Shown piece by piece: positions 39,068-49,832 of a stretch of DNA of 64,000 bases (the stretch's first letter is position 1; every line of letters begins with the position of its first letter). The DNA comes from SZUA-35 sp965530755. GTDB taxonomy: Bacteria; Actinomycetota; Acidimicrobiia; Acidimicrobiales; SZUA-35. The translations under genes and the position numbers were made by a program. The notes beneath the pieces are model-generated. The model worked only from the letters and a program-made list of their open reading frames with translations. It searched no databases and was not told where the DNA came from. The stretch spans positions 1 to 64,000 of the forward strand of contig CBESNA010000002.1 in assembly GCA_965530755.1 (NCBI GenBank), in the 5' to 3' direction.

Positions 39068-39519
39068 AACTCTTTCTCGGAGCTGGAGGGTTGATCGTCG
39101 ATGACGCGGGCGCAATCCTCCTCGTCCTGGAGTCGGCCGGGTCGAAGGCGGGCAAGTGGTCGTTCCCTGCGGGAAAGGTCGAACCCGGCGAGTCGATCGT
39201 TGATGCCATGGTGCGTGAGGTCCACGAGGAGACAGGCATCGTGGCCGAACCGGTCGATCTGCTCGGTGTGTACCACTCGCTTACCACTTCAGAGGACTCG
39301 TTCGGCCTGAACGTGGTGTTCCGCGCTGTCGCGGTCGGGGGCATCGTGACGCCGTCAGACGAACATCCCGAGGTCGGGTTCACCGATCGTGCTGAAATCG
39401 CCCGGATGTCCGCCGATGGACAGTTTCGAAGCGGTGAGCTCGTCGATCTCGTGCTCGCCGACCTCGATGCAGGCCGCACGTTGCCCGTGTCGACGATCCG
39501 TAGCCTTGGAGCAACATGA
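39064..39519 (+). CDS. Nudix hydrolase
   Basis: The 151-residue protein contains a complete Nudix box (GKVEPGESIVDAMVREVHEE, then TGI), so it should hydrolyse a nucleoside-diphosphate-linked compound using Mg. GTG at 39064 overlaps the stop of the aminotransferase. Substrates range from oxidised nucleotides to NADH or ADP-ribose; nothing here decides among them. Its stop overlaps the next start (ATGA), making a three-gene operon. Confidence 0.9.
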   Translation: MKLFLGAGGLIVDDAGAILLVLESAGSKAGKWSFPAGKVEPGESIVDAMVREVHEETGIVAEPVDLLGVYHSLTTSEDSFGLNVVFRAVAVGGIVTPSDEHPEVGFTDRAEIARMSADGQFRSGELVDLVLADLDAGRTLPVSTIRSLGAT

Positions 39520-39947
39520 AGCAGCGACCATGGATGACAGTGGCGGCCGTGCTGGTCGTGCTGCTCGCAGGGACGGTGGCGTCCGGCGTCTGGCTTCGTG
39601 GTCGCCTCGACGCTGCCGCCGAGGTCCTCGACGCCGTGGTCGACCCTGCTCTTGCGGATCGGATCGGCTCGACCGATGACATCGGAGTGCCGGTGTGCGA
39701 CGACCCTGCGGATGTAGCCGAAGAGATCCGGGCATTTCACTCCGCTGTCGATGGTGTCCGTGCTGACGCCGAATCGAACAATGAGTCCACACCGGACCTC
39801 ACCTCGACCCGCGCTTCGTTCGATTCATTCCTCCTCGAGTCGGCGGTCGCACGATTGTCGTCCGGCAAGCATCAGTTGCTGGTGCGTGCTCGTCCCGATG
39901 GCGATGGCTGGTGCATCGACGACGTGGTCTTCTCGACAGAACAGTGA
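39516..39947 (+). CDS. small membrane-anchored extracytoplasmic protein
   Basis: The 143-residue protein has an N-terminal signal-anchor (TVAAVLVVLLAGTVASGVWL) and a short extracytoplasmic domain with two Cys (VPVCDDP and GWCIDD) that could form a disulfide. I recognise no family. It is translationally coupled to the Nudix gene by ATGA. Confidence 0.65.
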   Translation: MKQRPWMTVAAVLVVLLAGTVASGVWLRGRLDAAAEVLDAVVDPALADRIGSTDDIGVPVCDDPADVAEEIRAFHSAVDGVRADAESNNESTPDLTSTRASFDSFLLESAVARLSSGKHQLLVRARPDGDGWCIDDVVFSTEQ

Positions 39948-40017
39948 GCCTGGCCGACGAGTGACAAGCGTCCCTCGGCTGCTGTCGGGCGCGACTCATC
40001 TGCTACACCATCGGCAT

Positions 40018-40494
40018 ATGAAGCCCGAGGATCTCATCGACGAGTTCGAGCTGCAGGATCAAGACGGGCATGCCGTGACGCTGTCGGATCTGGTGGCCGA
40101 CGGTCCGGCCGTTCTCTACTACTTCGTCAAGGCGATGACGCCAGGCTGCACGGTCGAGTCGACGCACTTCCGAGATCTCCGGTCCGAGTTCGCAGAACAC
40201 GGAGCAACGATCGTTGGTGTGAGCGCTGATCCCGTGGATCGGCACAAGCAGTTCGATGAGCAGAACGGGCTCGGCTTCCCGCTGTTGTCCGATCCGGACA
40301 AGACGGTTGCTGCGATTCTCGGTGTCAAGCGGTTCGGACCGATGCCGCCGAAGCGGGCCACGTTCGTTGTCGGCACGGACAAGCGGCTGATCGGGTCGGT
40401 GACGAGCGAGACGAGCATGAACAAGCACGCAGACGACGCTCTCGCCATGCTGGCATCGATGGCGTTCGAGGGCAGCGATGACGAGGGCGGCTAG
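40018..40494 (+). CDS. peroxiredoxin, BCP/PrxQ family, single-Cys form
   Basis: This thiol peroxidase reduces hydrogen peroxide and organic peroxides. The active-site motif MTPGCTVES places the peroxidatic Cys at 44. It is the only Cys in the 158-residue protein, so the resolving Cys found five residues later in most PrxQ enzymes is Thr here, making it a 1-Cys type that needs an external thiol. ATG at 40018 directly begins the conserved domain. Its stop overlaps that of the convergent patatin-like gene. Confidence 0.88.
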   Translation: MKPEDLIDEFELQDQDGHAVTLSDLVADGPAVLYYFVKAMTPGCTVESTHFRDLRSEFAEHGATIVGVSADPVDRHKQFDEQNGLGFPLLSDPDKTVAAILGVKRFGPMPPKRATFVVGTDKRLIGSVTSETSMNKHADDALAMLASMAFEGSDDEGG

Positions 40495-41312
40495 GACAGG
40501 GTTGCGGTCAGCTGCCTCGCCAGCGCCTCGCCCTCGACTCGGTGATGCTGGCGTTCCTGACGCTGTGCGTACTGTGTGCTTGAGGGTGCGAACACCAGGA
40601 CCGGCTTCCCCGCCCGAGCCCACGGTTGCAGCTCGGCTGCGAGTTGGTGTCTGCCGAGAGCGGACACGATCGTGCCCCCGTCGGTGGTGACCAGCGGTGC
40701 GATCACGATCAATACATCGAGCATGGCCGGGTCCGCCAGATCAGCGTTGGTGACCGACCAGACGGCGCCGTCGACGTGCAGTGCGCCGTCGAGCTCGACG
40801 GCCTGAGCTCCGAATGGGATTGCGGCCGATGCTGCGATCTCACGCTCGGGTTCCGCAGCGTCGGCGATCGAGCTGACTCGTCTGCGAGGCGGCAGCCGTC
40901 TCACCGAGCACACCTGCGCTCGGGTCTCGGGGTGAATGGTCTCCACCCATGTGAGGGGGTCCGGAGCACCGGGACGACTGAGGGCGGCCACGCCCTGGCC
41001 GCCGAGAGCCCGAGCTGCCGCAAGGAAACTTCCGATGGGGCCCTGGCGGCGCGGGGGAGCGGCTGCGGCCACGAGCGCCCGCACCGTTGACGCCGCCGGA
41101 GCCTCGAAGGGTCCGATACCGGCAGCCCGGATCGCCCCGATCGAGGTGCCGACGAGCGTCGATGCGTGTTCCGGCCGGAAGCTCGTCGTGGCGTGTAATC
41201 CGTCGAGAACGCCGCGGATCCACTGTCCGCCTGCACCGCCGCCGGCGCCCAGCACGAGACCCACTGCGCCCTGTCCGCCTGCGCTCTCCGCGCTGTCCTT
41301 CGCCCCGATCAT
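40491..41312 (-). CDS. patatin-like phospholipase
   Basis: The 273-residue protein has the patatin fold elements: Gly-rich oxyanion loop (GLVLGAGGGAGGQW), nucleophile elbow GTSIGA and the catalytic Asp in VDGAVWSVTNADL. It should hydrolyse acyl lipids as a Ser-Asp dyad enzyme. No signal peptide is present. The convergent peroxiredoxin gene overlaps it by 4 nt at the stops. tRNA genes follow on the other side. Confidence 0.85.
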   Translation of the reverse strand: MIGAKDSAESAGGQGAVGLVLGAGGGAGGQWIRGVLDGLHATTSFRPEHASTLVGTSIGAIRAAGIGPFEAPAASTVRALVAAAAPPRRQGPIGSFLAAARALGGQGVAALSRPGAPDPLTWVETIHPETRAQVCSVRRLPPRRRVSSIADAAEPEREIAASAAIPFGAQAVELDGALHVDGAVWSVTNADLADPAMLDVLIVIAPLVTTDGGTIVSALGRHQLAAELQPWARAGKPVLVFAPSSTQYAQRQERQHHRVEGEALARQLTATLS

Positions 41313-41401
41313 CTCCCCTACGTTATGCCGGGAGTCGTTGCTGGAGGCCTCGGGAACGGACTGCGGGAGAACCGGCGAGCGGGGCTAGCATCGCTTGCAC
41401 T

Positions 41402-41478
41402 GCGCAGATGCCCGAGTGGTCTAAGGGAGCGGCCTGCAAAGCCGTGATTCGCGGGTTCAAATCCCGCTCTGCGCTCCA
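41402..41478 (+). tRNA. tRNA-Cys (anticodon GCA)
   Basis: The 77-nt gene has acceptor GCGCAGA/TCTGCGC, anticodon stem CGGC/GCCG with loop CTGCAAA (anticodon GCA), T-loop GTTCAAAT and an encoded CCA. It is intact and not followed by partial copies. Confidence 0.93.
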
Positions 41479-41588
41479 CGCTTTCTGAACCGTCCAACGG
41501 ACTGCCGAACGCATCCTGGCAAAGAGGGAGGCATCGGGCACTCGGTCCCGCTACTCTCATCGCTTCCGGGTCATCCCGGTCGCATCCT

Positions 41589-41662
41589 GGGCCGTTAGCT
41601 CAGTTGGCTAGAGCACTACCTCGACACGGTAGGGGTCGCTGGTTCGAGTCCAGTACGGCCCA
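41589..41662 (+). tRNA. tRNA-Val (anticodon GAC)
   Basis: The 74-nt gene has acceptor GGGCCGT/ACGGCCC, D-arm TAGCTCAGTTGG, anticodon stem CTACC/GGTAG with loop TCGACAC (anticodon GAC) and T-loop GTTCGAGT. CCA is not encoded. A hairpin terminator follows after 8 nt. Confidence 0.94.
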
Positions 41663-41670
41663 CTCAGGAC

Positions 41671-41696
41671 GAAACCCCACCCTCGGGTGGGGTTTC
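41671..41696. terminator. bidirectional hairpin between tRNA-Val and DUF4395 gene
   Basis: GAAACCCCACCC and GGTGGGGTTTC pair around a TCG loop. The AAA/TTT flanks make it usable from both strands, ending tRNA-Val and the convergent DUF4395 gene whose stop is 5 nt away. Confidence 0.8.
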
Positions 41697-41700
41697 TGCG

Positions 41701-42201
41701 TCATGCGGCGTGTTCGGCGAAGCCCGGTCGCAGTGACAGATCGGCACACGCGGCGCACACGGTCTCGGGAATCAGCCCGACGCGCATCAGCCGAGAGAAG
41801 ATGGCGCATCCGAGGCAGAACCCCGCGAAGCTCTCGAGCGATGCGGCGACAGCGATCATCGCCACCAGCGCGTAGGCAACGCCGGGGGCGCCGCCAACAT
41901 GGAGGACGAGCGCCGACACCGACAGGACGGCACCGATCCCTTGGGCGAATCGTTTCGGTGGTCCCGCTGTCGGTCGTTCGGCCAGTGGTATGCGGGGCAC
42001 GATGGCTCGGGTCACCAGCTGTCCGATCGGGCTGAGCGTCGGTCCCGTCGCCACCCTGGCGACGAAGCCGTAGGCGAGGAAAGCCAAGATCGGGACGCTG
42101 CCAGTGACGTAGAACAGAGCGGTCAGGGCGACGACGAACCCGGCCACGATGCGGGCGGCGACCTCATTGACTGGATCGGGGAAACGGAAGACGGTGTGCA
42201 T
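41701..42201 (-). CDS. DUF4395 membrane protein
   Basis: The 166-residue protein has four hydrophobic segments, the FPDPVNE opening and the late FAGFCLGC motif (Cys-x2-Cys) of the DUF4395 family, often found beside thioredoxin-like or sulfurtransferase genes. ATG at 42201 matches the conserved start; a 29-residue upstream extension would run into the palindromic promoter region. Function is unknown; a membrane redox role is suggested by the family's CxxC. Confidence 0.82.
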   Translation of the reverse strand: MHTVFRFPDPVNEVAARIVAGFVVALTALFYVTGSVPILAFLAYGFVARVATGPTLSPIGQLVTRAIVPRIPLAERPTAGPPKRFAQGIGAVLSVSALVLHVGGAPGVAYALVAMIAVAASLESFAGFCLGCAIFSRLMRVGLIPETVCAACADLSLRPGFAEHAA

Positions 42202-42223
42202 CACGGTCGATGATAACTGACAA

Positions 42224-42235
42224 AGTTGATCAACT
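42224..42235. promoter_or_regulatory. palindrome in divergent promoter region
   Basis: AGTTGATCAACT is a perfect 12-bp palindrome in the AT-rich 91-nt gap between the divergent DUF4395 and Pat-like genes. It could be an operator for one or both. Confidence 0.5.
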
Positions 42236-42292
42236 ATTACGAGATTCGATTCCACCCCGTCGAATCTGCATCGCACGAGTACGATCACCCGG

Positions 42293-44938
42293 GTGTCGGA
42301 ACCCTCCCACCCGGATGCCTACCCGTTCGAATGGGAGACCGCCGCCGTCCTCAGCGATGGCTCGGTGGCAAACATCCGTCCCATTCGGCCAGACGACCGC
42401 GACATGCTCGCTGCGTTCCACGAGCGGCAGAGCCAGGAGAGCATCTACTTCCGGTATTTCCGATTCCGACCGGAACTCTCCGACACCGAGCTCGACTACT
42501 TCACGAACGTCGATTACGACAAACGCATGGCGTTCGTCGCCACCGTCGGTAACGACCTCGTTGCTGTTGCTCGCTACGAGAGCGGCGAGGTCGAGACCCG
42601 GCAGCCGGAGGTCGCGTTCTTCGTCGACGACGCTCACCACGGCAAGGGGCTGGCGACACTCATGTTGGAGTACCTCGCCGCGGTCGCTCGGCAGAAGGAT
42701 CTCGACGGGTTCACCGCCACCGTCCTCGCCGAGAACTACGGCATGTTGCGGGTGTTCAGGAAAGCCGGATTCGATGTGTCGTCGCGATTCGCCGACGGCG
42801 TGATCGAAGTGACCCTCGGCATCGAGATCACGAAGGCGGCGGCCGAGGTCATCGAGGCGCGCGAGCGGAGGGCTCAGGTCCGATCCATGGCCCGCCTCCT
42901 CGAGCCGGCAGTTGTCGTGCTGATCGGCGCCAGCCGCGACGAGAACTCGGTCGGTCACCGTCTGGCCGACGCGATCGCAGGGCGCCCGTTCGCCGGGAGC
43001 GCCTTCGGGATCAACCCGTCAGCAGTGGTCGAGGGCATCACAGAGATCGCCGGTTTGACCATCGTGGGGTCGCTCGCCGAGATCGAGCTGCCCATCGACC
43101 TCGCTGTCATCGCCGTTCCCGCCGCCGCCGTCGAGGGCGTGGTCGAAGAATGTGCCGCAGCAGGGGTGGCCGGGCTGCTCGTCATCAGCGCAGGGTTCAG
43201 CGACGAGGGAGCGGCCGGGTCCGAACGTGAGGCTCGTCTCGCTCAACTCGCCCGTTCGCACGGTATGCGCTTGATCGGGCCCGCCTCGTTCGGTGTCGTG
43301 AACACCGACCCCAAAGTGGATCTGCACGCCATGTTCCTGCCCGTGCGCCTCCCCGAGCCCGGCCGGGTCGCAGTGCTCTCGCAGTCCGGGCCGCTCGGGG
43401 GAGCGCTGCTCGAGCAGTTGGCCGGCTCGGGTGTTGGTCTCTCCTCATTCGTGGCCATCGGTCAACGAGCTGACGTCTCCACCAACGATCTCCTCCAATT
43501 CTGGGCGGCCGACGAGCGAACCGCAGCGATCTGCCTCTATCAACCGACGATCGGCAACCCGCGGAACTTCGCCCGGATTGCGAGGGACGTGTCGACTGTG
43601 AAGCCGATCATCGCCGTCCAACCCGAGGCCGATGTGCTGGCCGGTCTCCTGCGGCAGAGCGGCGTGGTGGTGGTTCCTCGGGTCAGCGAGCTCATCGAAC
43701 AAGCCGAGATGGCGGTCGACCAACCGCTCCCGGCCGGTCATCGAGTCGCGATCATCTCCAACACGGCCTCGCTCGCCTCGCTCGCTTCGGCGGCGTGCCG
43801 GCGGGCGGGTCTCGAGGTGGTCGTACCTCCCGGCGTCGTCGACTCCGTCGTGGCCGACGCCCTCCTCATCGGCGACGCCGACACGCTCTCGCTGCCCCGC
43901 GGCGCCGATGCGCAGGTGTACGAGCAGGTCGTGGTCGCAGCTGCGGTGAGCGAGGACGTCGACATGACCCTCATCGCGATCGTGCCGACCCTGACGCTCA
44001 CGATCGAGAAGCTGGCGGCGTTGTTGCGCAGAGTGAATCGGGGGATCGACAAGCCGATGGCGGCGACCGGACTGGTCGATCCATCGCGGCTCGGCGTCGA
44101 CGGCCTGCCGTCGTTCACGTATCCGGAGCAGGCGGCTGGCGTACTCGGTCGCATGGCCACCTACGCGGCCTGGCGGCGGCAGAACCGAGGTGCGCCGATC
44201 GAGGCTGACCCCGACTTCCGTCAGCAAGTCGACCGTTTGATCGGGGACGCTCTTGGCGACAAGGATGAGCTGACGCTCACGATGACTTCGAGCGGCACAG
44301 CCGATCTGTTGGCGAACCTCGACCTACTGGTGGCGCCGTTCCGCACAGCCGGGACCGCGGCCGAGGCGGTCGGGCACTCAGCCGAGCTCGGGTACCCGGT
44401 CGTGTTGAAGGCCGGGGGCGTCCACGACCGACGGTCCGGTGAGGCCGGTGGCACCGCCCTCGACCTTCGAACGGCGCGTCAGGTCGAGGCGACCTTCGAG
44501 CGGATGCTCGAGACCTTCGACGAGGAGTTTCTTCCCGCCATCGTGCAGTCCTCGGCGCCGACCGGGGTCCACTTGGCCGTCGAGTTGGAGCAGAACGCCG
44601 TCACCGGGTCACGGCTGGCCATCGGGATCGGTGGCGCATCGGCCACGTCTATATCGGCCATGTCGTCGGTCTTCCTGCCGGCCAGCGAGAGCGACCTCGA
44701 CCGCCTGCTGCTCGAACCGTGGTTGGCCGATCTGCTCCCGACGGGCTCGGCGAGATTCTCGTTGCGGGATCTGCTGGCCAGACTCGCCACGGCTGCCGAT
44801 GCGTCACCCGACATCGCCAGCATCCGCTTCAACCCCGTGCTCGCCGGCAACACCGACACCATCCCCGTGGAGGCATTCGTGGTGCTGCGACGCTGGCCAC
44901 GAGATCCACTGGCCGGCGTTCGCCATCTCGCCGGCTGA
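42293..44938 (+). CDS. GNAT acetyltransferase fused to ADP-forming acyl-CoA synthetase (Pat-like)
   Basis: The 881-residue protein has an N-terminal GNAT domain (about 18-185, with AFFVDDAHHGKGLATLMLEY as the acetyl-CoA-binding motif A). A CoA-binding domain follows (VVVLIGASRDENSVGHRL), then a succinyl-CoA-ligase-like domain and a C-terminal ATP-grasp part (about 680-880). This is the reversed order of Salmonella Pat, in which GNAT is last, and is common in actinobacteria. Such enzymes acetylate lysines of acyl-CoA synthetases and other metabolic proteins, with the synthetase-like part acting as sensor. GTG at 42293 starts it. Confidence 0.87.
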   Translation: MSEPSHPDAYPFEWETAAVLSDGSVANIRPIRPDDRDMLAAFHERQSQESIYFRYFRFRPELSDTELDYFTNVDYDKRMAFVATVGNDLVAVARYESGEVETRQPEVAFFVDDAHHGKGLATLMLEYLAAVARQKDLDGFTATVLAENYGMLRVFRKAGFDVSSRFADGVIEVTLGIEITKAAAEVIEARERRAQVRSMARLLEPAVVVLIGASRDENSVGHRLADAIAGRPFAGSAFGINPSAVVEGITEIAGLTIVGSLAEIELPIDLAVIAVPAAAVEGVVEECAAAGVAGLLVISAGFSDEGAAGSEREARLAQLARSHGMRLIGPASFGVVNTDPKVDLHAMFLPVRLPEPGRVAVLSQSGPLGGALLEQLAGSGVGLSSFVAIGQRADVSTNDLLQFWAADERTAAICLYQPTIGNPRNFARIARDVSTVKPIIAVQPEADVLAGLLRQSGVVVVPRVSELIEQAEMAVDQPLPAGHRVAIISNTASLASLASAACRRAGLEVVVPPGVVDSVVADALLIGDADTLSLPRGADAQVYEQVVVAAAVSEDVDMTLIAIVPTLTLTIEKLAALLRRVNRGIDKPMAATGLVDPSRLGVDGLPSFTYPEQAAGVLGRMATYAAWRRQNRGAPIEADPDFRQQVDRLIGDALGDKDELTLTMTSSGTADLLANLDLLVAPFRTAGTAAEAVGHSAELGYPVVLKAGGVHDRRSGEAGGTALDLRTARQVEATFERMLETFDEEFLPAIVQSSAPTGVHLAVELEQNAVTGSRLAIGIGGASATSISAMSSVFLPASESDLDRLLLEPWLADLLPTGSARFSLRDLLARLATAADASPDIASIRFNPVLAGNTDTIPVEAFVVLRRWPRDPLAGVRHLAG

Positions 44939-44964
44939 ACGTCAGACGGCGCCCGCAGCACGGG

Positions 44965-45684
44965 TCACTCGCCGAAGGCACAGAACTCGACGGCGCCGCC
45001 GTCGAGTTGGCAGAACACCGTGACCGTTGGTTCCAACACCAATGAGAGCGTCGAATTGTCGGCGCTGAAGTCGGCCGTCGTCTCCGGATAACCCGTCCAG
45101 TCGAACTGGACGATCACATTCGTCGGCGCCAGTCGCTCGGCCCCACCGCGGTCACCGTCGCGCAGGGCAGCGACGAACGCGTCGGCTGCTGTGGTGTCGT
45201 CTGCTTGCGGGACGATCATGCTGCGGAACCGGCCCTCGCAGATGGGCAATACGTAGCCGTCGATCGAGTTCCGTGCCGTGAAGAACGCCTCGACATCGTT
45301 GTTGGGGTTCTGGAGTGTGTCGAACGCTGCCTGGATCCCCGACGGGGCGTCCGGCCCGAGAATGGCGGCGAGTTCGGCAAGGCCCTGGTCATACGTCGAT
45401 GGCGTGATCGAGGCGAGGTAGGCGGAACATGTGGTGCCCACCTCGTCGTCTGGCTCCTCGACGGCCTCGGTGGTCTCGGTGGTCTCGGTGTCGCCGGCCT
45501 CGGTGGTTTCCACTGCGGTGGTGTCGCCGGCTTCGGCGGTGTCCGCTGCCGTGGTGTCGCTGCTGTCGATCGTGGAAGTCTCCACTGTGGTCTCGGGGCC
45601 GGTCGTGGTCGCGGCTTCGTCAGAACCACCACAGGCGGCGAGTCCGAGCAGCAGAAACAGAACTGGGGTGATGCGATGCATCAC
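44965..45684 (-). CDS. secreted lipoprotein of unknown function
   Basis: The 239-residue protein begins with a signal peptide and lipobox LGLAACGG (Cys18). A Thr/Glu/Asp-rich linker of about 65 residues with repeated TTEAGD-like units follows, then a 150-residue domain with four Cys that could form disulfides. I recognise no family. It is convergent with the Pat-like gene. Confidence 0.75.
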   Translation of the reverse strand: MMHRITPVLFLLLGLAACGGSDEAATTTGPETTVETSTIDSSDTTAADTAEAGDTTAVETTEAGDTETTETTEAVEEPDDEVGTTCSAYLASITPSTYDQGLAELAAILGPDAPSGIQAAFDTLQNPNNDVEAFFTARNSIDGYVLPICEGRFRSMIVPQADDTTAADAFVAALRDGDRGGAERLAPTNVIVQFDWTGYPETTADFSADNSTLSLVLEPTVTVFCQLDGGAVEFCAFGE

Positions 45685-45745
45685 CCCAGTCTCACACGGA
45701 TCGGTTGGCCCGTTCGGTCACTGACCGGTTTCGATTCCCGGTTCG

Positions 45746-47014
<1,269 letters not shown>

Positions 47015-47178
47015 GGCGTGTCTGCTCCTGGTTCGAGGCTTCGTTGCGAATTCGACACGCCATTGTGTCGAAGGACTCTGCGAGTGGTGGTCCGCTCGGG
47101 AGCGGGATCGTTGTGACTGGCAGCCCGTTCGAATCTAGCCTCAATCTGAGGCGAAGGTCACAACGAGCGATGGGTTCG

Positions 47179-48537
<1,359 letters not shown>

Positions 48538-48659
48538 TCATGGGACGCACCGGATGGCGCACGTCGGATGATGAGAGGCGTGGACGGAGGTGCCATCCGC
48601 TCGTTCTATCGGATCGCGGGGGGTCGCGGGGAATGAACGCACAGCGAGCCGACGGCAGC

Positions 48660-49583
48660 TCACCGCGGCGCCGCGATGGGATGGATGCCGGCGGCCGGCT
48701 CTGCGTGGCTGCTGATGACGTCGCTGATGAGCCCACTTGCCGCTTCGGCGGCTGCCGACGGCAGGCCTCGGCGTCGGGTGGCCAGGCCGACGGTGCGCCG
48801 CCCCAGGCCCGGCATGGAGATTCGTCGCCAGGGTCCCGTGACCCACGACGGTGCGGCCGTCGCCGGCAGGATCGTGGCACCGAACCCCTGGAAGGCCAGG
48901 GATGCGAGCAGCCGAAGTCCATCGACCTCGACCTTCGGCCTGAGCACCAGGCCGACTGCAGCGAAGATCTCGTCGATCTCGAGGCGGAATGTGGTGCCGG
49001 GTGCGGCGAGGAGGAGTTCGTGCTCAGCGACGTCGGCGAGCGTTGGTTGGCGACCGAGCTGGACCAGCGGATGGTCATCCGGTGCGATCAGCTCGTTGGA
49101 CTCCTCGAAGAGTGGACGATGGATGATGTCCGGATCGGGATTCGGTAGCGAGACGAGCGCAAGGTCGAGTTCCCCGTCGAACAATCGGAGCAGGAGCGAA
49201 GTGGTCGAACCGTCGGCGATGAGCAGGCGCAGGTCAGGCGTCTGTTCACGAGCTCGGTCGACGAGGAGCGGTGTCAGCCAGCGCCCGGTGGTGCCGATCA
49301 CGCCGATGCGCACCACACCGCGAGGGCTCCCTCTGAAGGCGCTGACGTCTGCCTCGAGCGCCGTGAGCTCGTTCTCGATACGCCTGGCGCGAGCTACGAC
49401 CGCTTCGCCTTCGGCCGTTGGAGTGCCGGACGCACGGTCGATGAGCACCGCGTCGAGCTCCCGTTCGAGCTTGGCGACGTGAGCCGAGATGTTGGACTGC
49501 ACGGTGTGGGTGGCTCGAGCGGCTGCGGTGAAACCACCGTGGTCGACGACGGCAAGCAGTGATTGGAGCTGGCGGAGGTCCAT
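48660..49583 (-). CDS. LysR family transcriptional regulator
   Basis: The 307-residue regulator has the LysR N-terminal winged helix-turn-helix (MDLRQLQSLLAVVDHGGFTA, with HTVQSNISAHVAKLERELDA after it) and a two-lobed effector domain. ATG at 49583 begins exactly at the conserved helix. It precedes the carboxyltransferase on the same strand by 122 nt and may control it. The region upstream holds inverted and direct repeats at 49702-49761, possibly including its binding sites. Confidence 0.88.
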   Translation of the reverse strand: MDLRQLQSLLAVVDHGGFTAAARATHTVQSNISAHVAKLERELDAVLIDRASGTPTAEGEAVVARARRIENELTALEADVSAFRGSPRGVVRIGVIGTTGRWLTPLLVDRAREQTPDLRLLIADGSTTSLLLRLFDGELDLALVSLPNPDPDIIHRPLFEESNELIAPDDHPLVQLGRQPTLADVAEHELLLAAPGTTFRLEIDEIFAAVGLVLRPKVEVDGLRLLASLAFQGFGATILPATAAPSWVTGPWRRISMPGLGRRTVGLATRRRGLPSAAAEAASGLISDVISSHAEPAAGIHPIAAPR

Positions 49584-49701
49584 GGTGCATGTTGCCACGT
49601 CCAGGCCCAGAGCTGAAGGCATCTCTCGAAACGATGTCGAGTATCGTATGCAGCTGTTCGACAGATCCAAGTGCGGTCGCTAGGTTGGCGTTCACAACGG
49701 G

Positions 49702-49808
49702 TTGGTTCACCGGTCCCCCTCGGGCGAACCAACATCCAGGTGTGTCGAACGGTCCCCCTCGATTCGGCCACCAGCGAGACCCAGCTTCGGCTGGGTCTCT
49801 GTCTTTTT
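49702..49808 (+). ncRNA. candidate small RNA or leader with strong terminator
   Basis: There is no gene on the plus strand here, yet a textbook terminator is present: a 10-bp stem GAGACCCAGC/GCTGGGTCTC with TTCG loop (49776-49799), then TGTCTTTTT. Upstream are a 7-bp inverted repeat TTGGTTC/GAACCAA (49702-49732) and two copies of CGGTCCCCCTCG (49711 and 49750). A short structured transcript divergent from the LysR gene is plausible; a terminator for readthrough is the alternative. Confidence 0.4.
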
Positions 49809-49832
49809 GGCACGGAGAGATAGCGTTCGGAC

